A stretch of DNA of 64,000 nucleotides from Bradyrhizobium sp. CCBAU 53351. GTDB lineage: Bacteria > Pseudomonadota > Alphaproteobacteria > Rhizobiales > Xanthobacteraceae. The stretch lies in the NCBI RefSeq assembly GCF_015291745.1, contig NZ_CP030059.1:2631501-2695500 (forward strand). Reading direction: 5' to 3'. This document shows, one piece after another, positions 25,276-34,837 of this stretch (position 1 is its first letter; the number at the start of each line of letters is the position of its first letter). Under the pieces are notes generated by a model. That model was not told the origin of the DNA. It ran no database searches and worked only from the letters and a program-made list of their open reading frames with translations. The position numbers and the translations under genes are program-made.

Positions 25276-26241
25276 ATGACCCTCAAAGCCCTCTTTGCGG
25301 CCAGCGCCACGGCCGCCTTGCTGCTCGCGCTGCCCGCCAATGCCGGCCAGCTCACCATCGGCTTCTCGCAGATCGGATCGGAATCCGGCTGGCGCGCAGC
25401 CGAAACTTCGGTCTCCAAGCAGGAGGCCACCAAGCGCCAGGTCAATCTCAAGATCGCCGACGCGCAGCAGAAGCAGGAGAACCAGATCAAGGCGATCCGC
25501 TCCTTCATCGCGCAGAACGTCGATGCGATCTTCCTCGCCCCGGTCGTTTCGACCGGATGGGACTCGGTGCTGAAGGAAGCCAAGGAGGCCAAGATCCCGG
25601 TGGTGCTGCTCGACCGCGATATCGATCCCTCCGGCAAGGAACTCTATCTCACCGCCGTCACCTCCGACAGCGTGCACGAAGGCGCGGTCGCGGGCGACTG
25701 GCTGGCCAAGACCGTCGGGACGAAGGCCTGCAACATCGTCGAATTGCAGGGCACGGTCGGCGCCAGCGTCGCCGCAAACCGCAAGAAGGGTTTTGACACG
25801 GCGATTGCCAAGCACGCCAACCTGAAGGTGGTACGCAGCCAGACCGGCGACTTCACCCGCGCCAAGGGCAAGGAGGTGATGGAGAGCTTCATCAAGGCCG
25901 AAGGCGGCGGCAAGAACATCTGTGCGGTCTATGCGCATAACGACGACATGATGGTCGGCGCGATCCAGGCGATGAAGGAAGCCGGCCTCAAGCCCGGCAA
26001 GGACATCCTCACCGTCTCGATCGACGCGGTCCCCGATATCTTCAAGGCGATGGTCGCTGGCGAAGCCAATGCCACGGTCGAGCTGACGCCCAACATGGCC
26101 GGTCCGGCCTTCGATGCCGTCGCGGCCTTCAAGGAGAAGGGCACCGTTCCGCCGAAATGGATCCAGACTGAATCCAGGCTGCTTACCGCCTCTGACAATC
26201 CGCAGAAGGAATACGACAGCAAGAAGGGGCTCGGTTACTGA
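25276..26241 (+). CDS. ytfQ: Sugar ABC transporter substrate-binding protein (YtfQ-like)
   Basis: A periplasmic binding protein of 321 residues. The Sec signal ends at LPANA-G near residue 24, followed by LTIGFSQIGSESGWRAAETS, typical of YtfQ, which binds galactofuranose and related sugars. The pattern VVLLDRDIDPSG, VELQGTVGAS and VYAHNDDMMVGAIQAMKEAG matches the Peripla_BP_4 family. ATG 25276 follows TTGGGAGACACGCCTG. A very strong hairpin (26251-26283) separates it from the ATPase gene, probably raising its level relative to the membrane parts. The ligand here may be arabinose or galactose in furanose form, judged from the catabolic genes downstream. Confidence 0.88.
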   Translation: MTLKALFAASATAALLLALPANAGQLTIGFSQIGSESGWRAAETSVSKQEATKRQVNLKIADAQQKQENQIKAIRSFIAQNVDAIFLAPVVSTGWDSVLKEAKEAKIPVVLLDRDIDPSGKELYLTAVTSDSVHEGAVAGDWLAKTVGTKACNIVELQGTVGASVAANRKKGFDTAIAKHANLKVVRSQTGDFTRAKGKEVMESFIKAEGGGKNICAVYAHNDDMMVGAIQAMKEAGLKPGKDILTVSIDAVPDIFKAMVAGEANATVELTPNMAGPAFDAVAAFKEKGTVPPKWIQTESRLLTASDNPQKEYDSKKGLGY

Positions 26242-26250
26242 GGCGGCGCA

Positions 26251-26283
26251 TTGCCGGACCGCCGTCGTCCGGTGGTCCGGCAA
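26251..26283 (+). terminator. Strong intercistronic hairpin after ytfQ
   Basis: TTGCCGGACCGCCG (26251-26264) pairs with CGGTGGTCCGGCAA (26270-26283) around a 5-nt loop, with one wobble pair. It begins 9 nt after the stop codon and has no T-run, so it probably stabilises the ytfQ message or attenuates transcription into the ATPase gene. Confidence 0.6.
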
Positions 26284-26362
26284 CCCGCTTCGAAACCGCC
26301 GCGCGAACGCGTAGGCTGGATGTCCGCATCATTGGCGGACACCCGTGGGAGTGATTTTTGCC

Positions 26363-27907
26363 ATGCAGAACAGCCGTGATCCTGCTGCCCCCCTGCTGGA
26401 GGTGCGCGGGATCAGCAAGAGCTTCGGCGCCGTGCACGCGTTGCAGGAGGTCGACTTCACACTGCGCGCCGGCGAGATCCATGCGCTGCTGGGCGAGAAC
26501 GGCGCTGGCAAGTCCACGCTGATCAAGGTCGTCACCGGCGTGTTCCCGCGCGACTCCGGCATCGTCAGGATCGGCGGAAAAGAGATCGCGCCTCGCTCGG
26601 CCAAGGCGGCGCTCGCAGCGGGCATCGCCACCGTCTACCAGGAGGTCAATTTGCTGCCGAACCTCTCGGTGGCGCAAAATCTCTTCCTTGACCGCCAGCC
26701 GATGCGCTTCGGCATCGTGCGCGAAGGCGAGATGCGCCGTCGCGCCAAGGCGCTGCTTGCAGATTTTGGTCTCGACATCGACGTCGCCGCGCCGCTTGGC
26801 AGCTATTCCGTGGCCATCCAGCACGTCACCGCGATTGCCCGCGCTGTCGATCTCTCCGCGCGCGTGCTGATCCTGGACGAGCCGACCGCGAGCCTCGACC
26901 GCCACGAGGTCGAGATTCTCTTCGGAATCATGCGCCAGCTCGCGGGGCGCGGCATCGGTATCGTCTTCGTCAGCCATTTCCTTGATCAGGTCTACGAGAT
27001 CTCCGACCGGATCACGGTGCTGCGCAACGGCCGCCTTGTCGGCGAGCGCGAGACCGCGTCCCTGGCGCGGCTCGAGCTGATCCGGATGATGCTCGGCCGC
27101 GAGTTGGCGGAGACCACCAGTGCGCGGGCGGCGGCGAGCGAACATGAAGTGCGCGAGGTCTGCGCGAGCTTTGAGAATTTTGGCAAGGCCGGTTACGTTG
27201 CGCCGTTCAATCTCGAGCTGCGTCATGGCGAGGTCGTCGGCCTTGCCGGACTGCTCGGCTCGGGCCGCACCGAAACCGCACGGCTGGTGTTCGGTGCCGA
27301 GCGCGCCGATCGCGGGCAGGCGAGGGTGGAAGGCGCGCCCGTCCGCCTTCAGTCGCCGCGCGACGGCGTCCGCCATGGCTTCGGCTATTGCCCGGAAGAG
27401 CGCAAGACCGACGGCATCGTCGCCGAGCTCACCGTGCGCGAGAACATCGTGCTGGCGCTCCAGGCCAAGCGCGGCCTGCATCGCCCGCTGTCCCGCCGCG
27501 AGCAGGACGAGATCGCGCGGCGTTACGTCAAGATGCTCGACATCCGTCCGGCCGACCCCGAGCGTCCCGTCGGGCTGTTGTCCGGTGGCAATCAGCAGAA
27601 GGTGCTGCTGGCGCGCTGGCTCGCGACCTCGCCGCGGCTCCTCGTGCTGGACGAGCCGACCCGCGGCATCGACGTCGGCGCCCATGCCGAGATCATCCGG
27701 CTGATCCGCGAGCTCTGTGACGATGGCCTCTCGCTGCTCGTGATCTCCTCCGAGCTCGACGAGATCGTGACTTATTCGGACCGCGTCGTGGTGCTGCGCG
27801 ACCGCGCCCATGTCGAGGAGCTCGCGGGCGAGGCGGTCGACGTCGGCAACATCCTCGCCGCCATCGCCGCCGATAGCGTCACTGTTGCGCTTGAGGCTCA
27901 CACATGA
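26363..27907 (+). CDS. ytfR: Sugar ABC transporter ATP-binding protein, two ATPase domains (YtfR-like)
   Basis: A 514-residue fused ATPase of the CUT2/monosaccharide class. The first domain has Walker A GENGAGKST at 44-52 and Walker B LILDEPTASLD. The first signature region reads LGSYSVAIQHVTAIARAVDL, which is degenerate as usual for this class. The second domain begins around LRHGEVVGLAGLLGSGRTET and has an intact LSGGNQQKVLLARWL and VLDEPTRGIDVG. I chose ATG 26363; GTG 26345 in the same frame is possible. It drives the YtfT/YjfF permeases, and its stop overlaps the next gene by 4 nt. Confidence 0.92.
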   Translation: MQNSRDPAAPLLEVRGISKSFGAVHALQEVDFTLRAGEIHALLGENGAGKSTLIKVVTGVFPRDSGIVRIGGKEIAPRSAKAALAAGIATVYQEVNLLPNLSVAQNLFLDRQPMRFGIVREGEMRRRAKALLADFGLDIDVAAPLGSYSVAIQHVTAIARAVDLSARVLILDEPTASLDRHEVEILFGIMRQLAGRGIGIVFVSHFLDQVYEISDRITVLRNGRLVGERETASLARLELIRMMLGRELAETTSARAAASEHEVREVCASFENFGKAGYVAPFNLELRHGEVVGLAGLLGSGRTETARLVFGAERADRGQARVEGAPVRLQSPRDGVRHGFGYCPEERKTDGIVAELTVRENIVLALQAKRGLHRPLSRREQDEIARRYVKMLDIRPADPERPVGLLSGGNQQKVLLARWLATSPRLLVLDEPTRGIDVGAHAEIIRLIRELCDDGLSLLVISSELDEIVTYSDRVVVLRDRAHVEELAGEAVDVGNILAAIAADSVTVALEAHT

Positions 27908-28896
27908 CAGCGCTGCTGCCGCGCCGCGGCCTCGCCCAGATTCTCGCGCTGATCGTCATCCTCGCGGTCGACCGCGTGGTGTCGCCGCAATTCTTCGATC
28001 TGCGGCTGCAGGACGGCCGTCTGTTCGGTAGCCTGATCGACGTGCTCAACCGCGGCACGCCGGTGGCGCTGCTCTCGCTCGGCATGGTGCTGGTGATTGC
28101 GACGCGCGGCATTGATCTCTCGGTCGGCGCGGTGATGGCCATCTGCGGCGCGATCGCCGCAAGTCTTGCCGACAGTCACAGCCTTCCGGTGGTGGTGGCG
28201 GCCGCGCTGGGGGCGGGCCTTGTCTGCGGCCTCTGGAACGGATTTCTCGTCGCCGTGCTCGGCATGCAGCCGATCGTGGCGACGCTGATCCTGATGGTCG
28301 CGGGCCGCGGCATCGCCCAGCTCATCACCGAAGGACGCATCGTGACGTTCTCCTCGCCGGATCTGGTCTGGCTCGGGAATGGTTCGGTGCTCGGCCTTCC
28401 GGTGCCGGTCGTCATTGCCCTCGGTATGCTCATTCTCACTGGCGCTGTGGTGCGCGGCTCGGCGCTCGGGCTGCTGATCGAGGCGACCGGCGGCAACGCG
28501 CGCGCGAGCGAGCTTTCCGGCGTCGGCACCCGTGCGATGATCCTGTCGGTCTATGTCTGGTGCGGAGTCTGCGCCGCGCTCGCGGGCGTGATCGCAGCGG
28601 CCGACATCATGGGCGCTGACGCCAACAACGCCGGCTTGTGGCTCGAGCTCGATGCGATTCTGGCCGTGGTGATCGGCGGTACCTCGCTGTTCGGCGGCCG
28701 CTTCAGCCTCGTACTCGCGGTGTTGGGTGCGCTGATCATTCAGACGATGAACACCGGAATTCTCCTGTCCGGCTATCCGCCGGAGTTCAACCTGCTGGTC
28801 AAGGCGGTGGTGGTGCTCGCGGTGCTGCTGTTGCAATCGCCGAAGCTGTCCGGCTTTGCCGGTATCGCCGCACGGCTGCGGAGGACGAAAGCATGA
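27904..28896 (+). CDS. ytfT: Sugar ABC transporter permease (YtfT-like)
   Basis: An inner-membrane permease of 330 residues in the BPD_transp_2 family. Conserved parts are GTPVALLSLGMVLVIATRGI then DLSVGAVMAICGAIAA, and AVVIGGTSLFGGRFSL near the C-terminus, with about nine to ten helices. It overlaps ytfR and the YjfF gene by 4 nt each. CUT2 importers normally use one permease; this operon, like E. coli ytf, has two different ones that should form a heterodimer. Confidence 0.92.
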   Translation: MTALLPRRGLAQILALIVILAVDRVVSPQFFDLRLQDGRLFGSLIDVLNRGTPVALLSLGMVLVIATRGIDLSVGAVMAICGAIAASLADSHSLPVVVAAALGAGLVCGLWNGFLVAVLGMQPIVATLILMVAGRGIAQLITEGRIVTFSSPDLVWLGNGSVLGLPVPVVIALGMLILTGAVVRGSALGLLIEATGGNARASELSGVGTRAMILSVYVWCGVCAALAGVIAAADIMGADANNAGLWLELDAILAVVIGGTSLFGGRFSLVLAVLGALIIQTMNTGILLSGYPPEFNLLVKAVVVLAVLLLQSPKLSGFAGIAARLRRTKA

Positions 28897-29873
28897 GAGG
28901 CCTACCGCCCGTCCTCATCACCGCGATCGTGCTCGTGGCAGGCTTTGCGCTCTGCGCCATGCAGTTCCCCAATATCGCCTCGACCCGCGTGGTCGGCAAT
29001 CTCCTGACTGACAATGCCTTCCTCGGCATCGTGGCAACCGGCATGACGTTTGTGATCATCTCCGGCGGCATCGATCTGTCAGTCGGCTCGGTGATCGGCT
29101 TCACCACGGTCTTCGTGGCGCTGGCGATCGAGCGTTGGGGCGTGCCGCCGCTGGTCGCCTTCGTCGCCATCCTCGCGCTCTCGGCGGCCTTCGGCGCGGC
29201 GATGGGCGCCGTCATCCATGTCTTCGACCTGCCGCCGTTTATCGTGACGCTCGCCGGCATGTTCCTGGCCCGTGGCGCCAGCTTCCTGCTCTCGACGGAA
29301 TCGGTGCCGATCACGGCACCTGTTTATTCCACGGTGTCCGACTTCGCACTGCGGATGCCCGGCGGCGGGCGATTGACCGCGGTCGCGATCATCATGCTGG
29401 TGATCGTCATCGGCGGCGCCCTGCTGCTGCATCTCACGCGGTTTGGCGCCAACGTCTATGCACTCGGCGGCAGCCGGGCGACCGCGAGCCTGATGGGCGT
29501 TGCCGTCGGCACGATGACGGTGAAGATCTACATGCTGTCGAGCCTGCTCGCGGGCATCGCCGGCATCGTCTTCTCGTTCTATACCAGCGCCGGCTATTCT
29601 CTCTCCGCCGTCGGCGTCGAGCTCGACACCATCGCCGCGGTCGTGATCGGCGGCACGCTGCTCACGGGCGGGCAGGGCTCGGTGATCGGAACCTTCCTCG
29701 GCGTCCTGATACAGGGGCTGATCCAGACCTACATCAATTTCGACGGTACGCTGTCGAGCTGGTGGACCAAGATCGCGACCGGCGTGCTGCTGTTCGCGTT
29801 CATCGCGTTGCAGCAGGCCCTGGTCGCACTCGCGCGGCGGCCGGCGGCGAAACGCGCGGGAGCTGCCATATGA
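28893..29873 (+). CDS. yjfF: Sugar ABC transporter permease (YjfF-like)
   Basis: The second BPD_transp_2 permease, 326 residues, with FVIISGGIDLSVGSVIGFTT and AAVVIGGTLLTGGQGSVIGT. ATG 28893 overlaps the preceding TGA; the longer frame from 28638 lies inside ytfT and is a shadow. An N-terminal helix (VLITAIVLVAGFALCAMQF) is followed by about eight more. It completes the importer with YtfQRT, and its stop overlaps the GntR gene by 4 nt. Confidence 0.92.
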   Translation: MRGLPPVLITAIVLVAGFALCAMQFPNIASTRVVGNLLTDNAFLGIVATGMTFVIISGGIDLSVGSVIGFTTVFVALAIERWGVPPLVAFVAILALSAAFGAAMGAVIHVFDLPPFIVTLAGMFLARGASFLLSTESVPITAPVYSTVSDFALRMPGGGRLTAVAIIMLVIVIGGALLLHLTRFGANVYALGGSRATASLMGVAVGTMTVKIYMLSSLLAGIAGIVFSFYTSAGYSLSAVGVELDTIAAVVIGGTLLTGGQGSVIGTFLGVLIQGLIQTYINFDGTLSSWWTKIATGVLLFAFIALQQALVALARRPAAKRAGAAI

Positions 29874-30646
29874 CTTCGCGCATCGTCATCATCCCGACGC
29901 GGCGGGCCCATTCCAACCATGCGGAGGTGGCCCGCTCGATCGGCGTCGACATCATCGCCGGCCGCTATGCGGAAGGGACGCGCCTGCCGGGCGATGCCGA
30001 GATGATCGCGATGTTCGGCGTGTCGCGGCCGGTGCTGCGCGAGAGCGTGAAGACTCTCGTGGCCAAGGGCTTGCTCACCACCAAGGCGCGGGTCGGCACC
30101 GTCGTGCGCGAACGCGCGGCCTGGAACATGTTCGACGCCGACGTGCTGGCCTGGCATCTGGACGCCGGCATCGACAAGCGTTTCCTCAACGATCTCGCCG
30201 AGATCCGTCTCGCGGTCGAGCCGCGCGCGGCGATGCTGGCGGCCACGCAGCGGTCGGAGCAGGATCTCGTCGAGCTTCGCCGGTGCATGGACCATATGCG
30301 GCTTGAGGCGTCGGATTCGGTCGGCTTCGCCGATGCCGACCTCGCACTGCATGTCGCCGTCGCGCGCGCCTCGGGCAACCTCTTCATGCGCTCGATCGGA
30401 CACGTCATCGAGGCCGCGCTGCGCGCTTCGTTCCTGCTGAGCGCGCCGGTCGAGCCGGAGGACCGCGACACCGTGCTGCTCTGGCACCAGAAGATCGTCG
30501 ATGCCATCGCAGCGGGCGATGCCGAGGCTGCGTCGGAGGCGATGGTCTATGTCATTCACAACGGCATGAGGCGTCACGAGGGAACGGTGATCGAAACAGC
30601 CCCGGCGGACCCGCCGTCTTCTGCGAATACGGGAGAGCAAGCGTGA
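29870..30646 (+). CDS. GntR/FadR-family regulator (FCD domain)
   Basis: A regulator of 258 residues. The winged helix at the N-terminus has GRYAEGTRLPGDAEMIAMFG and VSRPVLRESVKTLVAKGLL. The C-terminal FCD domain (DLAEIRLAVEPRAAMLAA, and HVAVARASGNLFM with metal-binding His/Asp positions) senses carboxylates or sugar acids. ATG 29870 overlaps the permease stop; upstream codons in this frame belong to a shadow. It sits within the sugar operon and likely autoregulates it, perhaps through the dyad at 25148. A sugar acid such as arabinonate or galactonate is a reasonable inducer. Confidence 0.9.
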   Translation: MTSRIVIIPTRRAHSNHAEVARSIGVDIIAGRYAEGTRLPGDAEMIAMFGVSRPVLRESVKTLVAKGLLTTKARVGTVVRERAAWNMFDADVLAWHLDAGIDKRFLNDLAEIRLAVEPRAAMLAATQRSEQDLVELRRCMDHMRLEASDSVGFADADLALHVAVARASGNLFMRSIGHVIEAALRASFLLSAPVEPEDRDTVLLWHQKIVDAIAAGDAEAASEAMVYVIHNGMRRHEGTVIETAPADPPSSANTGEQA

Positions 30647-31569
30647 CCGAACTTCGCATCGGCATCGTCGGTTTCGGCAAGATCGCGCGCGACCAGCATG
30701 TCGGCGCGATTGCCGCCGTGCCCGGCGTGACGCTGGCGGCAGTCGCCAGCCGCAACGCCTCGTTGCCGGGATTGCCGCATTTTGCGACCATCGAGGAATT
30801 GCTGGAGAAGGGACCGCCGATCGACGCGGTCTCGCTCTGCACGCCGCCGCAGGTGAGGCGCGCGCAGGCCGCGGCGGCGCTCGCGGCCGGCAAGCATGTC
30901 ATGCTGGAGAAGCCGCCGGGTGCCGGCGTTGTCGAGCTCGACCCGCTGATCGCGATGGCGGCGGCGGCAAAGCGAACGCTGTTTGCGACCTGGCATTCGC
31001 GCTACGCACCGGCGGTCGAGCCGGCCCGGCAATGGCTTGCCGCGCGCCGCATTGCCTCCGTTCACATCAGCTGGAAGGAGGACGTCCGCGTCTGGCATCC
31101 CGGTCAGGGCTGGATATGGGAACCGGGTGGCCTCGGCGTGTTCGATCCCGGCATCAATGCACTGTCGATCCTGACCAGGATCCTGCCGAAGCCGGTGTTC
31201 GTCACCGCGGCTGAACTTTCCTTTCCCGCCAATTGCCAGGCGCCGATCGCCGCGAACCTGACAATCACCGACGTCGACGGCCTGCCTGCAACCGCCGAGT
31301 TCGATTTCCGCCAGTCCGGGCCGCAAAGCTGGGATATCGTCGTCGACACCGATCGCGGCCGGATGACCTTGTCCAGCGGTGGCGCGCGCATGGCCGTTGA
31401 CGGCAAGGTGCTTGCCGAAGCTCCCGATGAGGAATATCGCGGACTCTACCGGCGCTTCGTCGAGCTCGCGGCGACCGGCGCGAGCGACGTCGATCTGACG
31501 CCGCTTCGCCTCGTCGCCGACGCCTTCCTGCTAGGCAAGCGCACAATTGTCGAACCGTTCGTGGATTAG
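30643..31569 (+). CDS. L-arabinose/D-galactose 1-dehydrogenase (Gfo/Idh/MocA family)
   Basis: A cytosolic NAD(P)-dependent aldose dehydrogenase of 308 residues that oxidises the sugar to its 1,4- or 1,5-lactone. The N-terminus RIGIVGFGKIARDQHVGAI, then AVSLCTPPQVRRAQA and GKHVMLEKPPGAG with the catalytic Lys, FATWHSRYAPAVEPAR, and WIWEPGGLGVFDPGINALSI are shared with Azospirillum L-arabinose 1-dehydrogenase, which has the same length, and with galactose 1-dehydrogenase. The gene overlaps the GntR gene by 4 nt and is followed 2 nt later by a mutarotase gene. This is the first enzymatic step of an oxidative sugar route. Arabinose versus galactose preference is not resolved. Confidence 0.87.
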   Translation: MTELRIGIVGFGKIARDQHVGAIAAVPGVTLAAVASRNASLPGLPHFATIEELLEKGPPIDAVSLCTPPQVRRAQAAAALAAGKHVMLEKPPGAGVVELDPLIAMAAAAKRTLFATWHSRYAPAVEPARQWLAARRIASVHISWKEDVRVWHPGQGWIWEPGGLGVFDPGINALSILTRILPKPVFVTAAELSFPANCQAPIAANLTITDVDGLPATAEFDFRQSGPQSWDIVVDTDRGRMTLSSGGARMAVDGKVLAEAPDEEYRGLYRRFVELAATGASDVDLTPLRLVADAFLLGKRTIVEPFVD

Positions 31570-31571
31570 AC

Positions 31572-32648
31572 ATGGCTGGCTCAAAAATCGAAAGAGATGT
31601 CTTCGGAAGACTGCCTGATGGCCGCGACGTCGAGCGCATCGTGCTGCGCGGGACAGGCGGGTTCGAGGCGCGCATCATCACCCATGGGGCAGTGCTTCAG
31701 GCGCTGATCGCGCCGGACGCGAAGGGCGGCCATGACGACGTCGTGCTCGGCCACGACGCGTTCGCCGGCTATCTCGCGGAACGAAAGTTCTTCGGCGCCA
31801 CCGTCGGCCGCTACGCCAACCGCATCGCCAAGGGACAGTTTTCGCTCGATGGTAAGACGGTGCAGCTTGCCGTCAACAACGGGCCGAATGCGCTGCATGG
31901 TGGCCTCGATGGATTCGACCGCAAGCTCTGGGAGATCGTGGAGATCGACGAGGGCGCCGCGCCTGCGGTGACGCTGACCTATGTCAGCCCGCACGGGGAG
32001 GAGAATTATCCCGGCAAGCTCGACGTCCGCCTGACCTATCGCATCACCGGGCCGACCGAGCTGTCGCTGAACATGGAGGCGCGGAGCGACCGGCCGACCA
32101 TCGTCAACCTGACCAACCACAGCTTCTTCAATCTCGAAGGCGCGACGTCAGGCATTCCCATTCTCGACCACCGCTTGGCGGTGGCCGCCGAGCATTTTCT
32201 CGCCATCGATCCCACCGCCATTCCCTTGTCGGAGCCGCCGCGTCCCGTTGCCGGCACGCCGTTCGACTTCCGCGAATCTCGGCCGGTCGGCGAGCGCATC
32301 CGGCAGGGCGATCAGCAATTGCAGAACGGCCGGGGCTACGACCACACCTACTGCCTCGGACGTGATGGCAAGCTCGCGCTCGCCGCGCGGCTGGAGGCGC
32401 CGCGCTCGGGGCGGATCATGGAGCTTTTCACCGACCAGCCCGGCCTTCAGGTCTATTCCGGCAATTATCTGGACGGCACGATTTCGGGGAAGGGCGGCAA
32501 GCTCATCCGGCAGTCGGACGCCATGTGCCTGGAGCCGCACATCTGGCCTGATGCGCCGAACCGGCCGGATTTTCCGAGCCCGCGCCTCGATCCCGGCCAG
32601 GTCTATCGCAATCACACGGTCTATCGCTTTGCAGTGAGGACGCCATGA
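31572..32648 (+). CDS. galM: Aldose 1-epimerase (mutarotase)
   Basis: A 358-residue enzyme that interconverts alpha and beta anomers of aldoses. Typical elements are FFGATVGRYANRIAKGQFSL, NNGPNALHGGLDGFDRKLWE with the catalytic-region His, TIVNLTNHSFFNLEGATSG, and the catalytic Glu in AMCLEPHIWPDAPN. It supplies the anomer needed by the neighbouring aldose dehydrogenase. It overlaps the lactonase gene by 4 nt. There is no signal peptide, so it is cytosolic. Confidence 0.92.
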   Translation: MAGSKIERDVFGRLPDGRDVERIVLRGTGGFEARIITHGAVLQALIAPDAKGGHDDVVLGHDAFAGYLAERKFFGATVGRYANRIAKGQFSLDGKTVQLAVNNGPNALHGGLDGFDRKLWEIVEIDEGAAPAVTLTYVSPHGEENYPGKLDVRLTYRITGPTELSLNMEARSDRPTIVNLTNHSFFNLEGATSGIPILDHRLAVAAEHFLAIDPTAIPLSEPPRPVAGTPFDFRESRPVGERIRQGDQQLQNGRGYDHTYCLGRDGKLALAARLEAPRSGRIMELFTDQPGLQVYSGNYLDGTISGKGGKLIRQSDAMCLEPHIWPDAPNRPDFPSPRLDPGQVYRNHTVYRFAVRTP

Positions 32649-33526
32649 TGGAGCAGGTCGCCACCACCGTTCTCTCTAGCGATCCCTGCCATCTCGGCGA
32701 GGGTCCGACCTATGACGTGACCACCGATACCGCCTGGTGGTTCGATATCCGCGAGGGACGGCTGTTCGAGGCGCAGCTTTGCAGCGGCAGCATCCGCATT
32801 CATACGCTCGGCCGGATGGCGAGCGCGCTCGGGCGCATCGATGCCGAACGGCAGCTGATCGTCGCCGAGGACGGGCTTTACATCCGCAAGCTCGCCGACG
32901 GTGAGATGACGCTGTTCCTTCCGCTCGAGGCGGACAATCCCGTCACGCGCTCCAATGATTGCCGTGTGCATCAATCCGGCACGTTCTGGATCGGCACCAT
33001 GGGCAAGAAGGCCGAGCCGAAGGCAGGCGCGATCTACGCGCTCCATCGCGGCAAGATCTCCACACTGTTTCCCGGCATCAGCATTCCCAATTCGATCTGC
33101 TTCTCGCCGGATGGAGCCACCGGCTACTTCACCGACACCCCGCGCGCCGTACTCTATGCCGTGCCGCTCAATCCCGCGACCGGCCTGCCGCGCGGCGAGC
33201 CGGAGGTGCTGCTGCGCCATACCGGCATTGGCGGTCTCGACGGCTCGGTGTGCGATGCCGACGGAAACATCTGGAACGCCTGCTGGGGCGCGGGCCGGAT
33301 CGATGTCTATTCCCCGCAAGGCGAACGCCAGCGCTCGCTCAGCGTGCCGGCCAAGCAGGCGAGCTGCCCGGCCTTCGTCGACCCCGACCTGTCGCGCCTT
33401 CTCGTCACGTCCGCATGGCAGGATATGGACGCAGCCGCACGCGCCGCCGATCCGCAGGCCGGCTGCACTTTTCTACTAGAGGCCTCCGCGCGCGGTCGTG
33501 CGGAGCCCGACGTCAAGCTCGCATAG
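32645..33526 (+). CDS. SMP-30/gluconolactonase-family sugar lactonase
   Basis: A 293-residue calcium- or zinc-dependent lactonase with a six-bladed propeller. LGEGPTYDVTTDTAWWFDI carries the metal-binding Glu, RSNDCRVHQSGTFWIGTMGK the central Asn/Asp region, and GLDGSVCDADGNIWNACWGA the catalytic Asp. It hydrolyses the lactone made by the aldose dehydrogenase to the aldonic acid, as AraB does in Azospirillum. A double ATG (32645, 32648) is present. It is the last gene of the ytf-type operon; ChvE follows 73 nt later. Confidence 0.9.
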   Translation: MMEQVATTVLSSDPCHLGEGPTYDVTTDTAWWFDIREGRLFEAQLCSGSIRIHTLGRMASALGRIDAERQLIVAEDGLYIRKLADGEMTLFLPLEADNPVTRSNDCRVHQSGTFWIGTMGKKAEPKAGAIYALHRGKISTLFPGISIPNSICFSPDGATGYFTDTPRAVLYAVPLNPATGLPRGEPEVLLRHTGIGGLDGSVCDADGNIWNACWGAGRIDVYSPQGERQRSLSVPAKQASCPAFVDPDLSRLLVTSAWQDMDAAARAADPQAGCTFLLEASARGRAEPDVKLA

Positions 33527-33599
33527 GAGACGACAAAGCAGCCCACGACCACGTTCGCGACGACACGAAGAAATAATCTGACACCCAAGGGAGTGAAAC

Positions 33600-34673
33600 A
33601 TGCTGAAACTGAAGACCACATTCCTCGCGCTGGCGCTGGCGGGCGCTGCGACGATGGCGACAGGTCTCGCCGCCTCCGCCCAGGACAAGGCGACCGTCGG
33701 CATCGCCATGCCGACCAAATCCTCAGCGCGCTGGATCGATGACGGCAACAACATGGTCAAGGTGCTGAAGGAGCGCGGCTACAACACCGATCTGCAATAT
33801 GCCGAGGACGACATTCCGAACCAGCTCTCGCAAGTCGAGAACATGGTGACCAAGGGTGCGAAGGCGCTGGTGATCGCCGCGATCGACGGCACGACGCTGT
33901 CCGACGTGCTCAAGCAGGCCAAGGCAAAAGGCATCACCGTGATCGCCTATGACCGCCTGATCCGCGGCACGCCGAACGTCGATTATTACGCGACCTTCGA
34001 CAATTTCCAGGTCGGCGTCTTGCAGGCGCAATCGATCGAGCAGGGGCTCGGCCTGAAGGACGGCAAGGGTCCGTTCAACATCGAGCTGTTCGGCGGCTCG
34101 CCCGACGACAACAACGCCTATTTCTTCTACAACGGCGCGATGAGCGTGCTGAAGCCCTACATCGACAGCGGCAAGCTCGTCGTCGCCTCGGGCCAGATGG
34201 GCATGGACAAGGTCGCGACCTTGCGTTGGGACGGTGCCACCGCCCAGGCTCGCATGGACAATCTGCTCAGCGCCTATTACGGCAACAAGAAGATCAACGC
34301 CGTGCTGTCGCCCTATGACGGCATCTCGATCGGCATCATCTCCTCGCTGAAGGGCGTCGGCTATGGTAGCGCCGATCAGCCGATGCCGATCATTTCGGGC
34401 CAGGACGCCGAGGTGCCCTCGATCAAGGCGATGCTGCGCGGCGACCAATATTCGACCATTTTCAAGGACACCCGCGACCTCGCCAAGGTGACCGCCGACA
34501 TGGTCGACGCCGCGCTCGCCGGCAAGCAGGTCACGGTCAACGACACCAAGACCTACGAGAACGGCGTCAAGACCGTGCCCTCCTACCTGCTCAAGCCGGT
34601 TGTGGTCTACAAGGACAATTGGGAGAAGGTCCTGGTCGAGAGCGGCTACTACAAGAAGTCGCAATTCCAGTAA
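33600..34673 (+). CDS. chvE: ChvE-type multiple sugar-binding periplasmic protein
   Basis: A 357-residue CUT2 binding protein with a Sec signal ending ASA near residue 27, then [40 protein letters not shown] and [20 protein letters not shown] are hallmarks of ChvE/XylF. In Agrobacterium ChvE binds many sugars, including arabinose and galactose, and signals to VirA. Here no virA is present, so transport is the safe role. It is followed by a repeat element and gguAB. A dedicated promoter in the 73-nt gap is possible, but I see no clear dyad there. Confidence 0.92.
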   Translation: MLKLKTTFLALALAGAATMATGLAASAQDKATVGIAMPTKSSARWIDDGNNMVKVLKERGYNTDLQYAEDDIPNQLSQVENMVTKGAKALVIAAIDGTTLSDVLKQAKAKGITVIAYDRLIRGTPNVDYYATFDNFQVGVLQAQSIEQGLGLKDGKGPFNIELFGGSPDDNNAYFFYNGAMSVLKPYIDSGKLVVASGQMGMDKVATLRWDGATAQARMDNLLSAYYGNKKINAVLSPYDGISIGIISSLKGVGYGSADQPMPIISGQDAEVPSIKAMLRGDQYSTIFKDTRDLAKVTADMVDAALAGKQVTVNDTKTYENGVKTVPSYLLKPVVVYKDNWEKVLVESGYYKKSQFQ

Positions 34674-34680
34674 GACGTTT

Positions 34681-34829
34681 TCTTCCCCTCTCCCCGCTTG
34701 CGGGAAGAGGGGTGGGTGAGGGGGAGCCTCCACGGGGACGGTGGACATTGCTCCTGCGGAGACTCCCCCTCATCCGAAATCCGCGCGACGCGCGCATTTC
34801 GACCTCTCCCTGCAAGCGGGGAGAGGTGA
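34681..34829. repeat. Rhizobial composite palindromic repeat (CCTCTCCC...GGGAGAGG type)
   Basis: Two hairpins: CCCCTCTCCCCGCTTGCGGG followed by AAGAGGGG, and CCTCTCCCTGCAAGCGGGGA followed by GAGG. They are linked by GGTGAGGGGGA and TCCCCCTCATC, which also pair. It fills the chvE-gguA gap. The right end (GAGAGGTGAGG) places a Shine-Dalgarno-like sequence just before the possible gguA start at 34838. Confidence 0.65.
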
Positions 34830-34837
34830 GGTAACGG

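Noticed and set aside
26183..27901. Long minus-strand frame opposite the YtfR-type ATPase gene
   Set aside because: It is a frame shadow of a gene with clear Walker and signature motifs, and the translation has no recognisable domain.
33600..34673. ChvE as part of a VirA-like virulence sensing system
   Set aside because: No virA/virG or T-DNA functions are in the window; the neighbouring gguAB genes support ordinary sugar transport.
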